A stretch of DNA of 64,000 bases from JAFEDN01 sp963712715 (GTDB lineage: Bacteria > Pseudomonadota > Gammaproteobacteria > Coxiellales > Coxiellaceae). Location: assembly GCA_963712715.1 (NCBI GenBank), contig CAVQJI010000020.1:129909-193908 (forward strand), given 5' to 3'. Below the pieces are notes generated by a model. The model did no database searches and was not told the origin of the DNA. It saw only the letters and a program-made list of their open reading frames with translations. Positions 37,345-46,693 of this stretch are shown piece after piece. Each line of letters opens with the position of its first letter. Position 1 is the stretch's first letter. A program made the translations under genes and the position numbers.

Positions 37345-38927
37345 CACCGTCTATAATAAGAAGTTTCAGAGGGAGAACAAATATATTGCTTAAAAGTCGT
37401 CAATCCTTGACGGCACCAGTTACTCCATGATTGAGGAGCTGCGTTCTCCCGCTCTGGTTCGTGCGAGCGTGTAGACTGGTCGAGCCAGCGCTTTAACATA
37501 AACGGCGCTCCAATAGCTCCAATACCGATAAGACGCGCCAGGAAAAATCCAGACGCTTCCATCGATCCAACAGTCCCGAGTAAGTAACCTAGTGGCAAAG
37601 CCACCGCCAAATTACTCGCTATACTCACAATTAAAGCTATTTTTGTTTCATGTGAAGGCAAACTGCGAACCCCTGCTGTTGCGACCAACCGCAAGCCATC
37701 GACGATTTGAGTGGCATTCACCATCCATAACAAAGGTTTAGCCAGGGCTACAATTTGCTGATTGTTTTCATCCTGGGGATCGACAAAGGGCAGAATGAGC
37801 TGATCCGCTATTCCCAATGAGAGAAGAGAAAAGATTAATGTCATTCCGCCAGTAAGCACCAGGGCAGCATTGCCCAGCTTACGACCATTTATAAACTCGG
37901 GCGCCAGGACCGATCGCTCCTGGCCGAGCGCGGCACTGATTTCTATACTACTCACAGTAGCCGCATTGGCGATCGGAATGAGCAATAAAAAAAGATATTG
38001 GATAGCAATTTGACTGGCCGCCAGATAGGTGGTTCCAAACAAATACCCAATGATCATTGTATTGCCTGTGATTGATACAATTTCAGAGATACTTTGCACA
38101 CCGGGTGCAAAACCGTAACGAAGCAACTTCCGTAAGATAATTCCCGCATTAGGAAAAGCGGGAACAAAAAGCCGGTGCGGTCTCAAATCAGGCAGCAATC
38201 CAAAAAACAAAGAGATCACAAACACGCTGGTATAGGCGCCCATAGTGTGGGCGTACCCCAAACCCCGGAAGCGCAAAGCTGGAAAAGGACCGGGGCCCGT
38301 AATCAGGAGATAAGCCATCGGCAGGGTTACACCCGTATATAAAGCACCTGAGGCAAATACCAGTTTTAGTTTTTTCAATCGAGTCGCCAGTTGCTGTTGG
38401 TTGATCATCATCAACATGGCGGGAATGCTCCAGACAAAACCACGAAAAAAATCTTGCGTTAAAACGCCCGTTTCGTGAGGTTGGCCCAGAATTTCTAATA
38501 TGGGTGCTATGAAGTATAGCAGGATACCTGCGGGAATAGACAACCCCAAGCCCATTAACCCCGCCTGTTGATAAACAGCCGCCCATTCGGACTTGTGTTC
38601 GCCTAAAACCACACTTTCGGAAACTAAATAACTGACACAAAATCCGACAATGGAACGTTGCAACACCGCAATCTCTGCACTAGCGGCGAGATAATTTTTT
38701 GTCTCTTCATTATTGGAAGCAGTTTGGACAATCATGATATTGGTCAAAAATCCACCTACAACCGATAAAAACCGAATAGCTATCATCGTGCCACTGGCTT
38801 TAGCAATGGTAGTAATTGCCTGAAGATTGCCAATGATTTCAGTTTTTCTTAAAGGTTCCCCTTGTATGGTAACGGCAGTGTCACCAAGAAGCCGTTGAGA
38901 ATTATCATCCTTTTCTTCTTTGAGCAT
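37323..38927 (-). CDS. MATE-family multidrug/sodium-driven efflux protein
   Basis: A 534-residue protein with about twelve hydrophobic segments in two homologous halves, typical of MATE carriers (for example EILGQPHETGVLTQDFFRGFVWSIPAMLMMINQQQLATR and GANTMI-like GNTMIIGYLFGTTYLAASQIA). The ribosome binding site is GGAGA. The C-terminal tail CSPSETSYYRRCRRCQSR is atypical, and its last nine residues come from repeat D1, so the native end was replaced. It exports organic cations or drugs; substrate unknown. Confidence 0.88.
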   Translation of the reverse strand: MLKEEKDDNSQRLLGDTAVTIQGEPLRKTEIIGNLQAITTIAKASGTMIAIRFLSVVGGFLTNIMIVQTASNNEETKNYLAASAEIAVLQRSIVGFCVSYLVSESVVLGEHKSEWAAVYQQAGLMGLGLSIPAGILLYFIAPILEILGQPHETGVLTQDFFRGFVWSIPAMLMMINQQQLATRLKKLKLVFASGALYTGVTLPMAYLLITGPGPFPALRFRGLGYAHTMGAYTSVFVISLFFGLLPDLRPHRLFVPAFPNAGIILRKLLRYGFAPGVQSISEIVSITGNTMIIGYLFGTTYLAASQIAIQYLFLLLIPIANAATVSSIEISAALGQERSVLAPEFINGRKLGNAALVLTGGMTLIFSLLSLGIADQLILPFVDPQDENNQQIVALAKPLLWMVNATQIVDGLRLVATAGVRSLPSHETKIALIVSIASNLAVALPLGYLLGTVGSMEASGFFLARLIGIGAIGAPFMLKRWLDQSTRSHEPERENAAPQSWSNWCRQGLTTFKQYICSPSETSYYRRCRRCQSR

Positions 38928-39286
38928 AGTGGTTCTCCATTTTTTTTAAGTATGATTTAATACTCAAAAAACAGTTTCGAGACATCCCAATTGATTATTT
39001 ATTATATTACTGTTTTTTTCAATCTTAATCTCCCTAAAATTTAAAATGCAATCAAAAAATTTGACAGATTTAAATTTATATCAGTTAAGTCACATGATTT
39101 GAATAAACTGCATAGCTTAAAAAAGGAGAATTATCTCAAGTGATTGATTTTTATTATTTTATTTTGTGATCTAACTGGGATTTGCACCAAGCACCAACGG
39201 ATAAAAGACAATCGCACCACGCGCCGGGGTAGACCCACCCGCCGATTTATAATCCGAAATGAGATTCAATTTTTGATCTTGTCACA
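38928..39286. other. Spacer without a gene
   Basis: A 359-base AT-rich divergent spacer between MATE and MFS genes. One stretch around 39175-39255 is GC-rich and could be debris of an older gene. AAAAAAGGAGAATT at 39119 resembles a ribosome binding site with no worthwhile frame after it. Confidence 0.4.
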
Positions 39287-40519
39287 ATGCCTGCTATAGT
39301 ATTAAAGATGGCTATGCAAAAATTATCAGTATTTAATAATAAAATTATTCTATTTACTTTTTTATTGAGCGCACTCACACAAGCTGGTTTAGCGATATAT
39401 ACACCTGCGTTTTTACAAATTTCTCAGCAATTACAGGTTTCGCCAGATGCAGTTAAATTCACCTTAGTAACGTATTTATTTGGCTTTGGGATCTCGCAAA
39501 TATTTTATGGTATTTTGTCTGATCGTTTTGGCAGAAAAAAATGTGTGCTTATTGGGATGTTAATTTTTTTAATCGGTTGCTGCTTAAGTATATTTAGTTC
39601 TTCTTATTTTGATTTAATGATGTCAAGGTTCTTGCAAGGCATTGGCGCAGGCTCAGGCATAGCATTAAGTCGAGCGATCATACAGGACTCTTTTGTCGGC
39701 ATGGATTATCTTAAAGCAGCCACTTATTTATCTTCTGGATTTGCATTTGGAGTGGGATTATCACCCGTAATCGGCGGTCATTTACTTGATTTTTTTTCCT
39801 GGCGCAGTGAATTTGTATTTCTATTTATCTGTGGATTGTTGTTGTTGATTAGCCTTTGGATATTTTTACCTGAGACTGGCAAAGTACTGTATCCCAAACC
39901 TCCAATAAAACAATTTCTGTTACAAACTAATCAAAATGTAGCCTATATATTAAAAAATAAAGGCTTTTATTACTATTTGGTAACAGGTGTTTCCGCTTAT
40001 GGAATTATTGTTACTTACAATACGATGACACCTTTTTTATTTCAAAAAACCTTAAGCATTAATCCATCAGCATATGGCTGGCTGACATTCTTCATTGCAG
40101 TGACTTATTACATGGCTACTGCATTTAACCGCTTTATTTTAAAACACGTTAGAACTCAATCCATTGTCATTACTGGCATTATATTAATATTTTTTGGGGG
40201 ATTTAGTATGTTGCTCATCAAACTTTTATTCGACGTTTTAAATGTATATGTTGTTTTTATCCCTTTACTGATTGCAACCTTTGGGCAAGGGTTAGTCTGG
40301 TCAATCAGCGTTACAGGTGCTTTAAAAGATCTGTCGCATATTGCCGGTACAGCAGCAGCGCTTTTTAGCTTTTTACAAATGTTATTATCAACTTTAATTT
40401 CAGGAATAGTTGCAATGCCTGCTGAAAATAATCAAATTCCATTGGCGATTGTCATTATAACTTTGGCCATAATTTCATGGGCTAGTTTTCATGGAGGGAT
40501 TTTAAAATCCAAATATTAA
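39287..40519 (+). CDS. MFS drug exporter, Bcr/CflA type
   Basis: A 410-residue twelve-helix transporter. The motif A loop FYGILSDRFGRKKCVLIGM after helix 2 and ILRGIGAG-like FLQGIGAGSGIALSRAIIQDSF in helix 5 match the DHA1 Bcr/CflA subfamily. The start could be 39287, 39308 or 39314; none has a strong ribosome binding site. It probably exports an antibiotic or metabolite. It stands alone. Confidence 0.85.
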   Translation: MPAIVLKMAMQKLSVFNNKIILFTFLLSALTQAGLAIYTPAFLQISQQLQVSPDAVKFTLVTYLFGFGISQIFYGILSDRFGRKKCVLIGMLIFLIGCCLSIFSSSYFDLMMSRFLQGIGAGSGIALSRAIIQDSFVGMDYLKAATYLSSGFAFGVGLSPVIGGHLLDFFSWRSEFVFLFICGLLLLISLWIFLPETGKVLYPKPPIKQFLLQTNQNVAYILKNKGFYYYLVTGVSAYGIIVTYNTMTPFLFQKTLSINPSAYGWLTFFIAVTYYMATAFNRFILKHVRTQSIVITGIILIFFGGFSMLLIKLLFDVLNVYVVFIPLLIATFGQGLVWSISVTGALKDLSHIAGTAAALFSFLQMLLSTLISGIVAMPAENNQIPLAIVIITLAIISWASFHGGILKSKY

Positions 40520-40543
40520 TGTAACTATTCACCTTGTAGAGGG

Positions 40544-40661
40544 GAACGTCCACTTTTGCCTCAGGTTTAACGAAAAACCGTGCTCAAAATGCTCACATAC
40601 CGATGTATGCTCCGCTTTTTCACCCAATTTTTCGTCAAACCTGAGCCAAAATTGAACGTTC
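40544..40661. repeat. 118-bp inverted-repeat element with apical hairpin
   Basis: 34-base arms (40544-40577 against 40628-40661; GAACGT...CAGGTTT...CGAAAAA) match at 30 positions. The middle carries CATACCGATGTATG, a small hairpin. It sits between the converging MFS and Sel1 genes and may act as a bidirectional transcription stop or RNA-processing site. Confidence 0.7.
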
Positions 40662-40700
40662 TGCGTATGTAATTCATATGCTGAAGGATAGATACTAATT

Positions 40701-41732
40701 TTAAAAATCCTTCTGAAATTCCGAGACCCGCTCCTCTATGTGACCTTGTAATGAGGATACCTCTCTAGTTTTGCTAAAGAACCAGCTATTACTAATTTTT
40801 GATGAAGAGTCCGGAAAATTTTTTGACTCTAATTCTTTCGCAAATGTAATCCATTTTGAATGAATAGGAACAACATATAAGTATTGAAATATTAAATCTC
40901 CAATCACAGTAGGAAATAATGAACAATCCTTCAAATTCTTCATAAAGATGACAAAGAGTTCATATAATCTTTCCTTCGCTGCTTTAAGGATAATCTGAAC
41001 AGATTTCTCCTCCGCAGAAGATACGAGTAAAGCAGTTAGGGTTGGATCTTGTTGTAAAACGGTGGATAATAAATCTTCATCTAACTGATTTTTTATGAGG
41101 TCGCTCATTCCTTCGTGTAAAATAGAAAGTCCCGCATAAGAACAATCTTCAAAATAAGTCCCATACAAATACATAGTCATTAGCGAATGATAACGACCTG
41201 TCGGACTTAAATTTGAAAATTCCTGATTATAGATGTTCCAAATATATAAGATATCAAAGTTACCCAGTCTATCAAGTGGCTTAGCCATAGCCAAATGATA
41301 TAAACAGACAGCTTTATTGAGACTATCTTTTCTTTTACTATCTCCTATGATTTCAAATTTATTAGAATGATTATCTCGATATAATCCATACTGATATTTT
41401 TCACCGAGCGCCCATAGGGCCTCGTGGTTTCCTCGAGCCGCGGCTAACCTATAAAAATGCAGTGCTTCTTTAAATTCCTGCTTTTTCTCATAACAGCGAC
41501 CTAATCCATATTGCGCGATAGCATTTCCTTGATCAGCAGCAAGACGATAAGAATGTGCCGCTACTTCATAATCACCGCGATGCATTGCCGAGTCCGCTTC
41601 CTCAAGCACCACTTTTATTGACTTCACGTCTTCCACGTCTGCTGTGATTTGATTTACTTTCGCTCCGACAAAAGGATTACTACTGATTTTTTTGTTTTGT
41701 ACTTTATGATTATTTTCTTTATTAAAATTCAT
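40701..41732 (-). CDS. Sel1-repeat protein
   Basis: A 343-residue protein with N-terminal Sel1-like repeats (AAHSYRLAADQGNAIAQYGLGRCYEKKQEFKEALHFYRLAAARGNHEALWALGEKYQYG, about residues 55-120). The remaining 220 residues have no recognised domain. Sel1 repeats form solenoids for protein-protein contacts and are frequent in Legionella virulence-related proteins (for example LpnE, EnhC); that role is inference. There is no signal peptide, which fits a cytosolic or type IV-secreted protein. Confidence 0.8.
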   Translation of the reverse strand: MNFNKENNHKVQNKKISSNPFVGAKVNQITADVEDVKSIKVVLEEADSAMHRGDYEVAAHSYRLAADQGNAIAQYGLGRCYEKKQEFKEALHFYRLAAARGNHEALWALGEKYQYGLYRDNHSNKFEIIGDSKRKDSLNKAVCLYHLAMAKPLDRLGNFDILYIWNIYNQEFSNLSPTGRYHSLMTMYLYGTYFEDCSYAGLSILHEGMSDLIKNQLDEDLLSTVLQQDPTLTALLVSSAEEKSVQIILKAAKERLYELFVIFMKNLKDCSLFPTVIGDLIFQYLYVVPIHSKWITFAKELESKNFPDSSSKISNSWFFSKTREVSSLQGHIEERVSEFQKDF

Positions 41733-42122
41733 AGAAAACTTTTTCTCTCGGCTAATTCAGGGCTAATTTGAAGCTATGATACCGGTAGCGATGAAGAAAA
41801 GCAAGCCTAAGCAATTGCTGTCAGGAATTCTCGGCGAAGCCGAGAATTCCTTTCTGGTTTATATCCTGCGCTCGGCAGAGCCGATGCTCGGAATGAAGGG
41901 GGAGGAGCGAAGCTCTCTCCCCCTTGCTATCCCCCATCGGGCAAAGATTTTCTACGAAAATTATCTTTAATAAAGGCAGGTTTATTTCTATTATTCAACC
42001 AGTTAAAATTCACCGGGAATTGCTGAATTGCTGTAAAACAATTGACTTTACTGAAATCTTCCCATTAAGATATCAAAAGACAAGGGAACGGACCAGCGGG
42101 AGCGAATCAACTTTGGAGGAGT
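41733..42122. other. Intergenic region holding repeat copy R3
   Basis: A frame at 41776-41970 overlaps the repeat, and its peptide resembles those from the other R copies, so it is repeat-derived rather than a gene. No other gene is seen. Confidence 0.5.
41808..42026. repeat. Dispersed repeat family R, copy R3 (inverted)
   Basis: AGCAATTGCTGTCAGGAATTC, a GGCGAAGCC hairpin, TATATCCTGCGCTCGGCAGAG, CTCGGAATGAAGGGGGAGGAG, CTCTCCCCCTTGCTATCCCC and CTACGAAAATTATC follow each other as in R2. CGGGAATTGCTG at 42015-42026 is probably the other terminal repeat. Confidence 0.75.
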
Positions 42123-42452
42123 ATGATATTTGATATTCAGGGAATACACGTTACCGAACATTCCCAATGTAGTCACTATCATTCTGATAAAGATATTTTG
42201 GCTATTCAATTCAAATGCTGTCAGCAGTTTTATGCCTGCTTTTATTGTCATCAGGAATTAGCAGGACACACTGTCATTAGATGGCCCAATAATGAATTCC
42301 AGAACAAGGCAATACTCTGTGGTGTTTGTCAAACGCGAATAGCGATAGCAGATTATTTGTGTTGTCATTTTCAATGCCCTCATTGCCAGTCATTGTTTAA
42401 TCCAGGTTGTCATCAGCATTGGCCCTGGTATTTTGAGTATAGCTTCCGGTAG
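42123..42452 (+). CDS. CHY-type zinc-finger protein
   Basis: A 109-residue protein with 11 Cys and 9 His. It reads C16-x-H-x-H, CC at 32-33, CFYCHQELAGH (39-49), CGVC (66-69), CC (80-81), CPHC (85-88) and CHQH (96-99). This is the CHY zinc finger (PF05495), shared with the eukaryotic Hot13/Helper of Tim and bacterial proteins of unknown function; three zinc ions are expected. GGAGGAG sits just before the ATG. The neighbours give no functional clue. Confidence 0.85.
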   Translation: MIFDIQGIHVTEHSQCSHYHSDKDILAIQFKCCQQFYACFYCHQELAGHTVIRWPNNEFQNKAILCGVCQTRIAIADYLCCHFQCPHCQSLFNPGCHQHWPWYFEYSFR

Positions 42453-42515
42453 CATCTTTTATCACTAATGAGATGAACCATGATTTTAATCAGGAACTCT
42501 TTCTGAGTGGCTATG

Positions 42516-42585
42516 CGACAGGCTCTCGCGCAGAATAAAAACAGGAAGCAATTCTCGCTGTATTCAGCGGGAATTGTTTTTGATA
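42516..42585. repeat. Partial copy R5 of repeat family R
   Basis: Only the end portion is present: CTCGCGCAGAATAAAAACAGG, then AAGCAATTCTCGCTG, TATT and CAGCGGGAATTG, matching the right side of R1 and R2. It lies 11 bases upstream of the repeat-protein gene. Confidence 0.7.
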
Positions 42586-42596
42586 CAATATAACTT

Positions 42597-43736
42597 ATGA
42601 AAAGAAAACTTACACCACCCATGGAGGAAGTGATTCAGGTCAAATTCCAGACTATTCACGAGACAATCGAAAATATACCAAAGCTCTCACCTCAGGACCA
42701 GGATCCCGCCTTTTTACATGTCGAGCTTGAATTGAAGAACACACAAAAGTTACTTAAACGAATGTGGCTTGATTTTTTAAAAGGCTTTTATTGCCACATC
42801 TCCCAAAGTCCCTTATTCTCACAATCTGTCAATCAACTCAGGATAATGGGCGGCGGAGAGAAAATTTTGGTCGCTTTAGAATTCTGTTTTCCCCGTATGA
42901 AAGAAAGGAAATTTACTGATCAGGAGCTATTTTCCATCGTCAATTACCCTGAGGGAGATATCAATTTATATACTTTAGACGCCAACTACGAAACACTACG
43001 GAAATATTTTTCTCGCCAGCAGGTTCTCACATTGGTCAGTCGCGCCGATGGCAGTGAGCGCTTAATAAGCATACTACAATTAGGATTGAATTTCTCACTG
43101 CATGACTTCACCTCCCTGGAACTTTTTCTGCTCGCGGAGGTTGGAACTCCTCAATTTCTGGTAACTTCTATTGTGAATTATGATTTTCTAATTTCTCTGT
43201 TTCCAAAAGAATCCTTCCTTTACTTCATTAAAAGCCCGTATGTAGAAAAAATCATGTCATCTCTGGTTGTCAATGCCAAATTCATTTCAATATGTGGAAT
43301 GTCAATCGTAATACCTTATTTAAGGAAATATTTTTTAAATTTTTCCGAAGAGGAATTTCATGATTTTCTTGTCAATGAGAGCAAAAAAATCCAAAAAGAA
43401 ACTATTTTAAATTCTGAATTATTATTATCTCTCGGGTTTAATGAAGATCAAATATTTTCTATTGCTACGAGCAAACTTGGGAGAAAAAAACTAGCAGCCA
43501 TCAAAACCTTTGAGTCCCTGATATCAGATATAAATATATTTGGCAAGCAGGCCCTCATCACAAAATATTTAACACGTCAAGGCAAGATTTTTTCTGAGAT
43601 TAAATTTTCTGAGTTTTTAAAGAATCCGGAAAATTTTCCTTCGATAACAGAGAAAAATATTTTTCATGAAATGAATCGCCAGAAAAAAAATGACTTTAAT
43701 CAATCAGCCACGCATTTGATCAACAATTCTCGCTGA
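42597..43736 (+). CDS. Helical-repeat protein resembling TALE/BAT repeats
   Basis: A 379-residue protein. Residues about 73-330 hold seven or eight degenerate repeats of 31-34 residues. The clearest are FTDQELFSIVNYPEGDINL (106), FSRQQVLTLVSRADGSERL (138) and FNEDQIFSIATSKLGRKKL (281). The pattern L/F-x-x-x-Q-hh-x-I-x-x-x-x-x-G-x-x-x-L parallels the TALE repeat LTPEQVVAIAS-xx-GGKQAL. Whether it binds DNA or protein is unknown; the first 70 residues are unassigned. There is no clear ribosome binding site, and the last residues NNSR plus stop fall in an R-type repeat end. It is an orphan gene with a possible host-directed role (inference). Confidence 0.65.
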   Translation: MKRKLTPPMEEVIQVKFQTIHETIENIPKLSPQDQDPAFLHVELELKNTQKLLKRMWLDFLKGFYCHISQSPLFSQSVNQLRIMGGGEKILVALEFCFPRMKERKFTDQELFSIVNYPEGDINLYTLDANYETLRKYFSRQQVLTLVSRADGSERLISILQLGLNFSLHDFTSLELFLLAEVGTPQFLVTSIVNYDFLISLFPKESFLYFIKSPYVEKIMSSLVVNAKFISICGMSIVIPYLRKYFLNFSEEEFHDFLVNESKKIQKETILNSELLLSLGFNEDQIFSIATSKLGRKKLAAIKTFESLISDINIFGKQALITKYLTRQGKIFSEIKFSEFLKNPENFPSITEKNIFHEMNRQKKNDFNQSATHLINNSR

Positions 43737-43762
43737 AAATATTGAATTTCTGAGAGGTTAAT

Positions 43763-45265
43763 ATGGATATTGCGGTTGAACTAAGGAAAATTTTACCTGA
43801 ACGTCGCGTCAGAGCCAGGTATATTGATGTGATTTCGTTTGCACCGGACGCCGGCTTTTATTATCTGGTTCCCAAAGCGGTGGTGCAACCGATCAATGAG
43901 GCTGAAATCATTTCCTTATGGCAATTTTCCCGGCAATACCAACTACCTTTAGTTTTTCGAGCCGGCGGCAGCTCTCTCTCCGGACAAGCCATCACCGATG
44001 GAATTTTAGTCGATTTAAGCCAATACTGGGATCAGATCGGCATCGAAGAAGATGGCGCGAGTGTGCGTGTGCAGCCGGGCATAACGGGCGCTATGGTCAA
44101 TGCCTACTTAAAAAAATACCAGCGAAAAATTGGCCCTGATCCGGCGAGTATTAGCACGGCGATGATCGGCGGAATATTGTCAAATAATGCCAGTGGTATG
44201 TGCTGTGGTGTCACGCTCAATGCTTATCACACCCTCAAATATATCCGTTTTATATTGCCCAATGGAAAAATCTTCGACACCGAAAAACCCGGCGATTACT
44301 CACGGTTCGAGCACGAATGTCCGGCAATTTATCAGGGTTTGCTGGAGATACGCGATCAAATTGCAACAGACAATCAATTGTCACAAAAAATTCGGCACAA
44401 ATATCAAATCAAAAATACCATGGGTTACTGCCTTAATGCGTTTATTGATTTTCAACATCCTTTAGATATTTTAGCGCATCTCTTAATTGGCGCCGAAGGT
44501 ACTCTGGCATTTATTGCTGAAGCGGTTTTGGAAACCGTACCGGTTTATGCCTATAAATCCACCGCGTTATTATTTTTTCCCAATAGTTATGCAGCGTGCC
44601 AGGCGATTATCCCGCTGACTCAGGCCGGCGCTTTAATGGTTGAGTTTATGGATCGCGCATCATTGCATGCCGTTGAAACCATGCCGGGTGTACCGCTAAT
44701 GGTAAAAACGCTGCCTGAAGATGCCACAGCGTTGCTGGTTGAATTTCAGAATAATAATTCCGAAGTACTGCAAAAAAATGTCGATCAATTCCTGCTATCG
44801 CTGGAGAAACTTGAGTTATTAAATGAGCCAGTATTCACCAATGATCCTGTCGAACAGGATTTTCTCTGGCGGGTACGAAAAGGGCTATTCCCGAAAGTAG
44901 GGGCAAGGCGTGATACCGGAACCACGGTTATTTTGGAAGATATTGCCTTCCCGTTGGAAAAGCTGGGCGATGGCATTTCAGATCTCAAAAAATTATTCGT
45001 TAAATATGGCTATAAAAATGCGGTTATTTTTGGTCATGCCAAAGAAGGTAATATTCATTTTTTGATGACACCGGATTTTAATGTGCCGGCAGAAGTGACT
45101 CAATACGATTTATTTATGCGGGAAGTGGTGAATCTGGTCGTCAACAAATATAACGGCAGTTTAAAAGCAGAACATGGAACCGGGCGTAATATGGCGCCAT
45201 TTATAGAAACTGAATGGGGCAGTGTCGCTTATGAAATTATGAAAAAAGCTCAAGCACCTCATTGA
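43763..45265 (+). CDS. FAD-binding oxidase domain (D-lactate/glycolate-type dehydrogenase), 5' part of a frameshifted gene
   Basis: Residues 1-497 form an FAD-binding PCMH and cap domain. VFRAGGSSLSGQAITDGILVD is the FAD motif, SISTAMIGGILSNNASGMCCG is typical of the GlcD/Dld/D-2-hydroxyglutarate dehydrogenase family, and the C-terminal FGHAKEGNIHFL and LKAEHGTGRNMAPF carry metal and FAD ligands. The frame ends prematurely at KKAQAPH. One base is missing in the A6 run at 45242-45247. The other frame continues KLKHLIDPQLLLNPGVIIN straight into the Fe-S part. Confidence 0.88.
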   Translation: MDIAVELRKILPERRVRARYIDVISFAPDAGFYYLVPKAVVQPINEAEIISLWQFSRQYQLPLVFRAGGSSLSGQAITDGILVDLSQYWDQIGIEEDGASVRVQPGITGAMVNAYLKKYQRKIGPDPASISTAMIGGILSNNASGMCCGVTLNAYHTLKYIRFILPNGKIFDTEKPGDYSRFEHECPAIYQGLLEIRDQIATDNQLSQKIRHKYQIKNTMGYCLNAFIDFQHPLDILAHLLIGAEGTLAFIAEAVLETVPVYAYKSTALLFFPNSYAACQAIIPLTQAGALMVEFMDRASLHAVETMPGVPLMVKTLPEDATALLVEFQNNNSEVLQKNVDQFLLSLEKLELLNEPVFTNDPVEQDFLWRVRKGLFPKVGARRDTGTTVILEDIAFPLEKLGDGISDLKKLFVKYGYKNAVIFGHAKEGNIHFLMTPDFNVPAEVTQYDLFMREVVNLVVNKYNGSLKAEHGTGRNMAPFIETEWGSVAYEIMKKAQAPH

Positions 45266-45347
45266 TCCGCAGCTACTGTTAAACCCGGGTGTTATTATTA
45301 ATACCGACCCACTCTGCCATATTCGCAATTTAAAACAACTGCCCACT

Positions 45348-46604
45348 GTGGATATTGAAGTCGATAAATGTATTGAATGCGGTTACTGCGAACACAAATG
45401 CCCCAGCCGCGATCTGACGACCACTCCACGCAGAAGAATTATTATCAGAAGAGCACTCAAAAAATTGCAACTCGCGGGTGATGCGAAAAATTATAAATTA
45501 TTGCTGAATCAGTATCAGTATGAGGGAATAGATACCTGCGCGGTTGATGGACTTTGCGCTTTGGTCTGTCCCGTGGATATTAATACCGGCGATTTAATAC
45601 AGCGGTTACGCAGCGAAAGCCATCATCCATTTGCCAACCGGATTGCTCTGACATTAGCAAAAAATTTTAAATCTCTGATGGGATTGTTAAGAGCAGGAAT
45701 TAAATTGGGCTTATCCATCAACCGTGTTTTCGGCAATAATGCGATGACCAGGTTAACCCGCGGTTTAAGAAAATGGATCCATGGAATGCCATTATGGTCA
45801 CAGCAAATCACTTATCCACCTGATTTAGCGGTGTTGAAAAACCATGTCGCACAAAATGATCCAGAGTTAGCGACCACAATCGTCTATTTTCCCGCCTGTA
45901 TTTCACGAATGATGGGCAGTTACGAAGGGAAAAATAATAACATCATGCAAACTTTTATCAGTATTTGTCATAAATCAGCGATTAATGTTAAGGTGTTGAC
46001 CAATATCAATGGCAGTTGTTGCGGTCAAATGTTTTCTTCCAAAGGATTTAATTCGGCTTATGAATTTACTGCCAATCGCATCATCGCACAATTATGGGAA
46101 ACCAGCCTTGAGGGAAAGCTGCCGATCGTGATCGATGTCAGTTCCTGTGCTTATGCATTGCAGAAGTTGCGTCCGATGTTAACCAAAGAAAACCAGACAA
46201 AATTCGCTGGTTTAACGATTCTTGATAGTGTCGATTTCCTGCATGATTATGTGATACCCAGAATCAAAGTGAAGCAAAAGAAAAACGCCATTGTCTTACA
46301 TCCTGTGTGCGCCCTGGAAAAAATGGGCACAGTGAATAAGTTTATCAATGTCGCCAAACATTTTGCTAACGTTGTGACGGTTCCCAACCATTCTGGTTGT
46401 TGTGGGATGGCTGGAGATCGTGGTTTACTATTCCCTGAGCTCACCGTTTCAGCTACACATTTGGAAGCAGAAGAAGTCGCACAGACCTATTATGAGGGAT
46501 ATTATTCCTCCACTAAAACCTGCGAATTAGCAATGTCAGCAGCAGTGAATAAAAATTATGAATCGATTTTATATTTGGTCGACGAAATCTCGGTTCAGTC
46601 TTGA
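45348..46604 (+). CDS. Fe-S/CCG-domain part of the same dehydrogenase
   Basis: 418 residues, open further upstream to the frameshift at about 45248. It contains two 4Fe-4S motifs (CIECGYCEHKCPSR and CAVDGLCALVCPVD) and two CCG-type cysteine motifs (NGSCCGQMFSSKG and HSGCCGMAGDRG), as in heterodisulfide-reductase-like subunits. Together with the FAD part it would be about 945 residues and matches single-chain FAD/Fe-S dehydrogenases that oxidise D-2-hydroxyacids and feed quinone. Alternatively the two halves could function as separate subunits. Confidence 0.85.
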   Translation: MDIEVDKCIECGYCEHKCPSRDLTTTPRRRIIIRRALKKLQLAGDAKNYKLLLNQYQYEGIDTCAVDGLCALVCPVDINTGDLIQRLRSESHHPFANRIALTLAKNFKSLMGLLRAGIKLGLSINRVFGNNAMTRLTRGLRKWIHGMPLWSQQITYPPDLAVLKNHVAQNDPELATTIVYFPACISRMMGSYEGKNNNIMQTFISICHKSAINVKVLTNINGSCCGQMFSSKGFNSAYEFTANRIIAQLWETSLEGKLPIVIDVSSCAYALQKLRPMLTKENQTKFAGLTILDSVDFLHDYVIPRIKVKQKKNAIVLHPVCALEKMGTVNKFINVAKHFANVVTVPNHSGCCGMAGDRGLLFPELTVSATHLEAEEVAQTYYEGYYSSTKTCELAMSAAVNKNYESILYLVDEISVQS

Positions 46605-46693
46605 TATTTACACACAGGAAGCTTTAAAATTGATATACCGGGATCAGCGATTGAAATCAATATGATCACAGGTAAAGTAAAATATTTTGACCG

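Noticed and set aside
39170..39260. GC-rich segment resembling a structural RNA gene
   Set aside because: No cloverleaf or conserved tRNA arms could be drawn; left as possible debris.
41776..41970. 64-residue frame with LGMKGE...LPLAIPHRAKIFYENY
   Set aside because: A very similar peptide appears from R4 on the other strand and from R1 and R2, so it is translated repeat DNA, not a conserved gene.
45242..45248. Possible programmed -1 frameshift in the FAD/Fe-S dehydrogenase
   Set aside because: The reading phase is AAA AAA G, not the A AAA AAG phase required for tandem slippage, so a base deletion or sequencing error is simpler.
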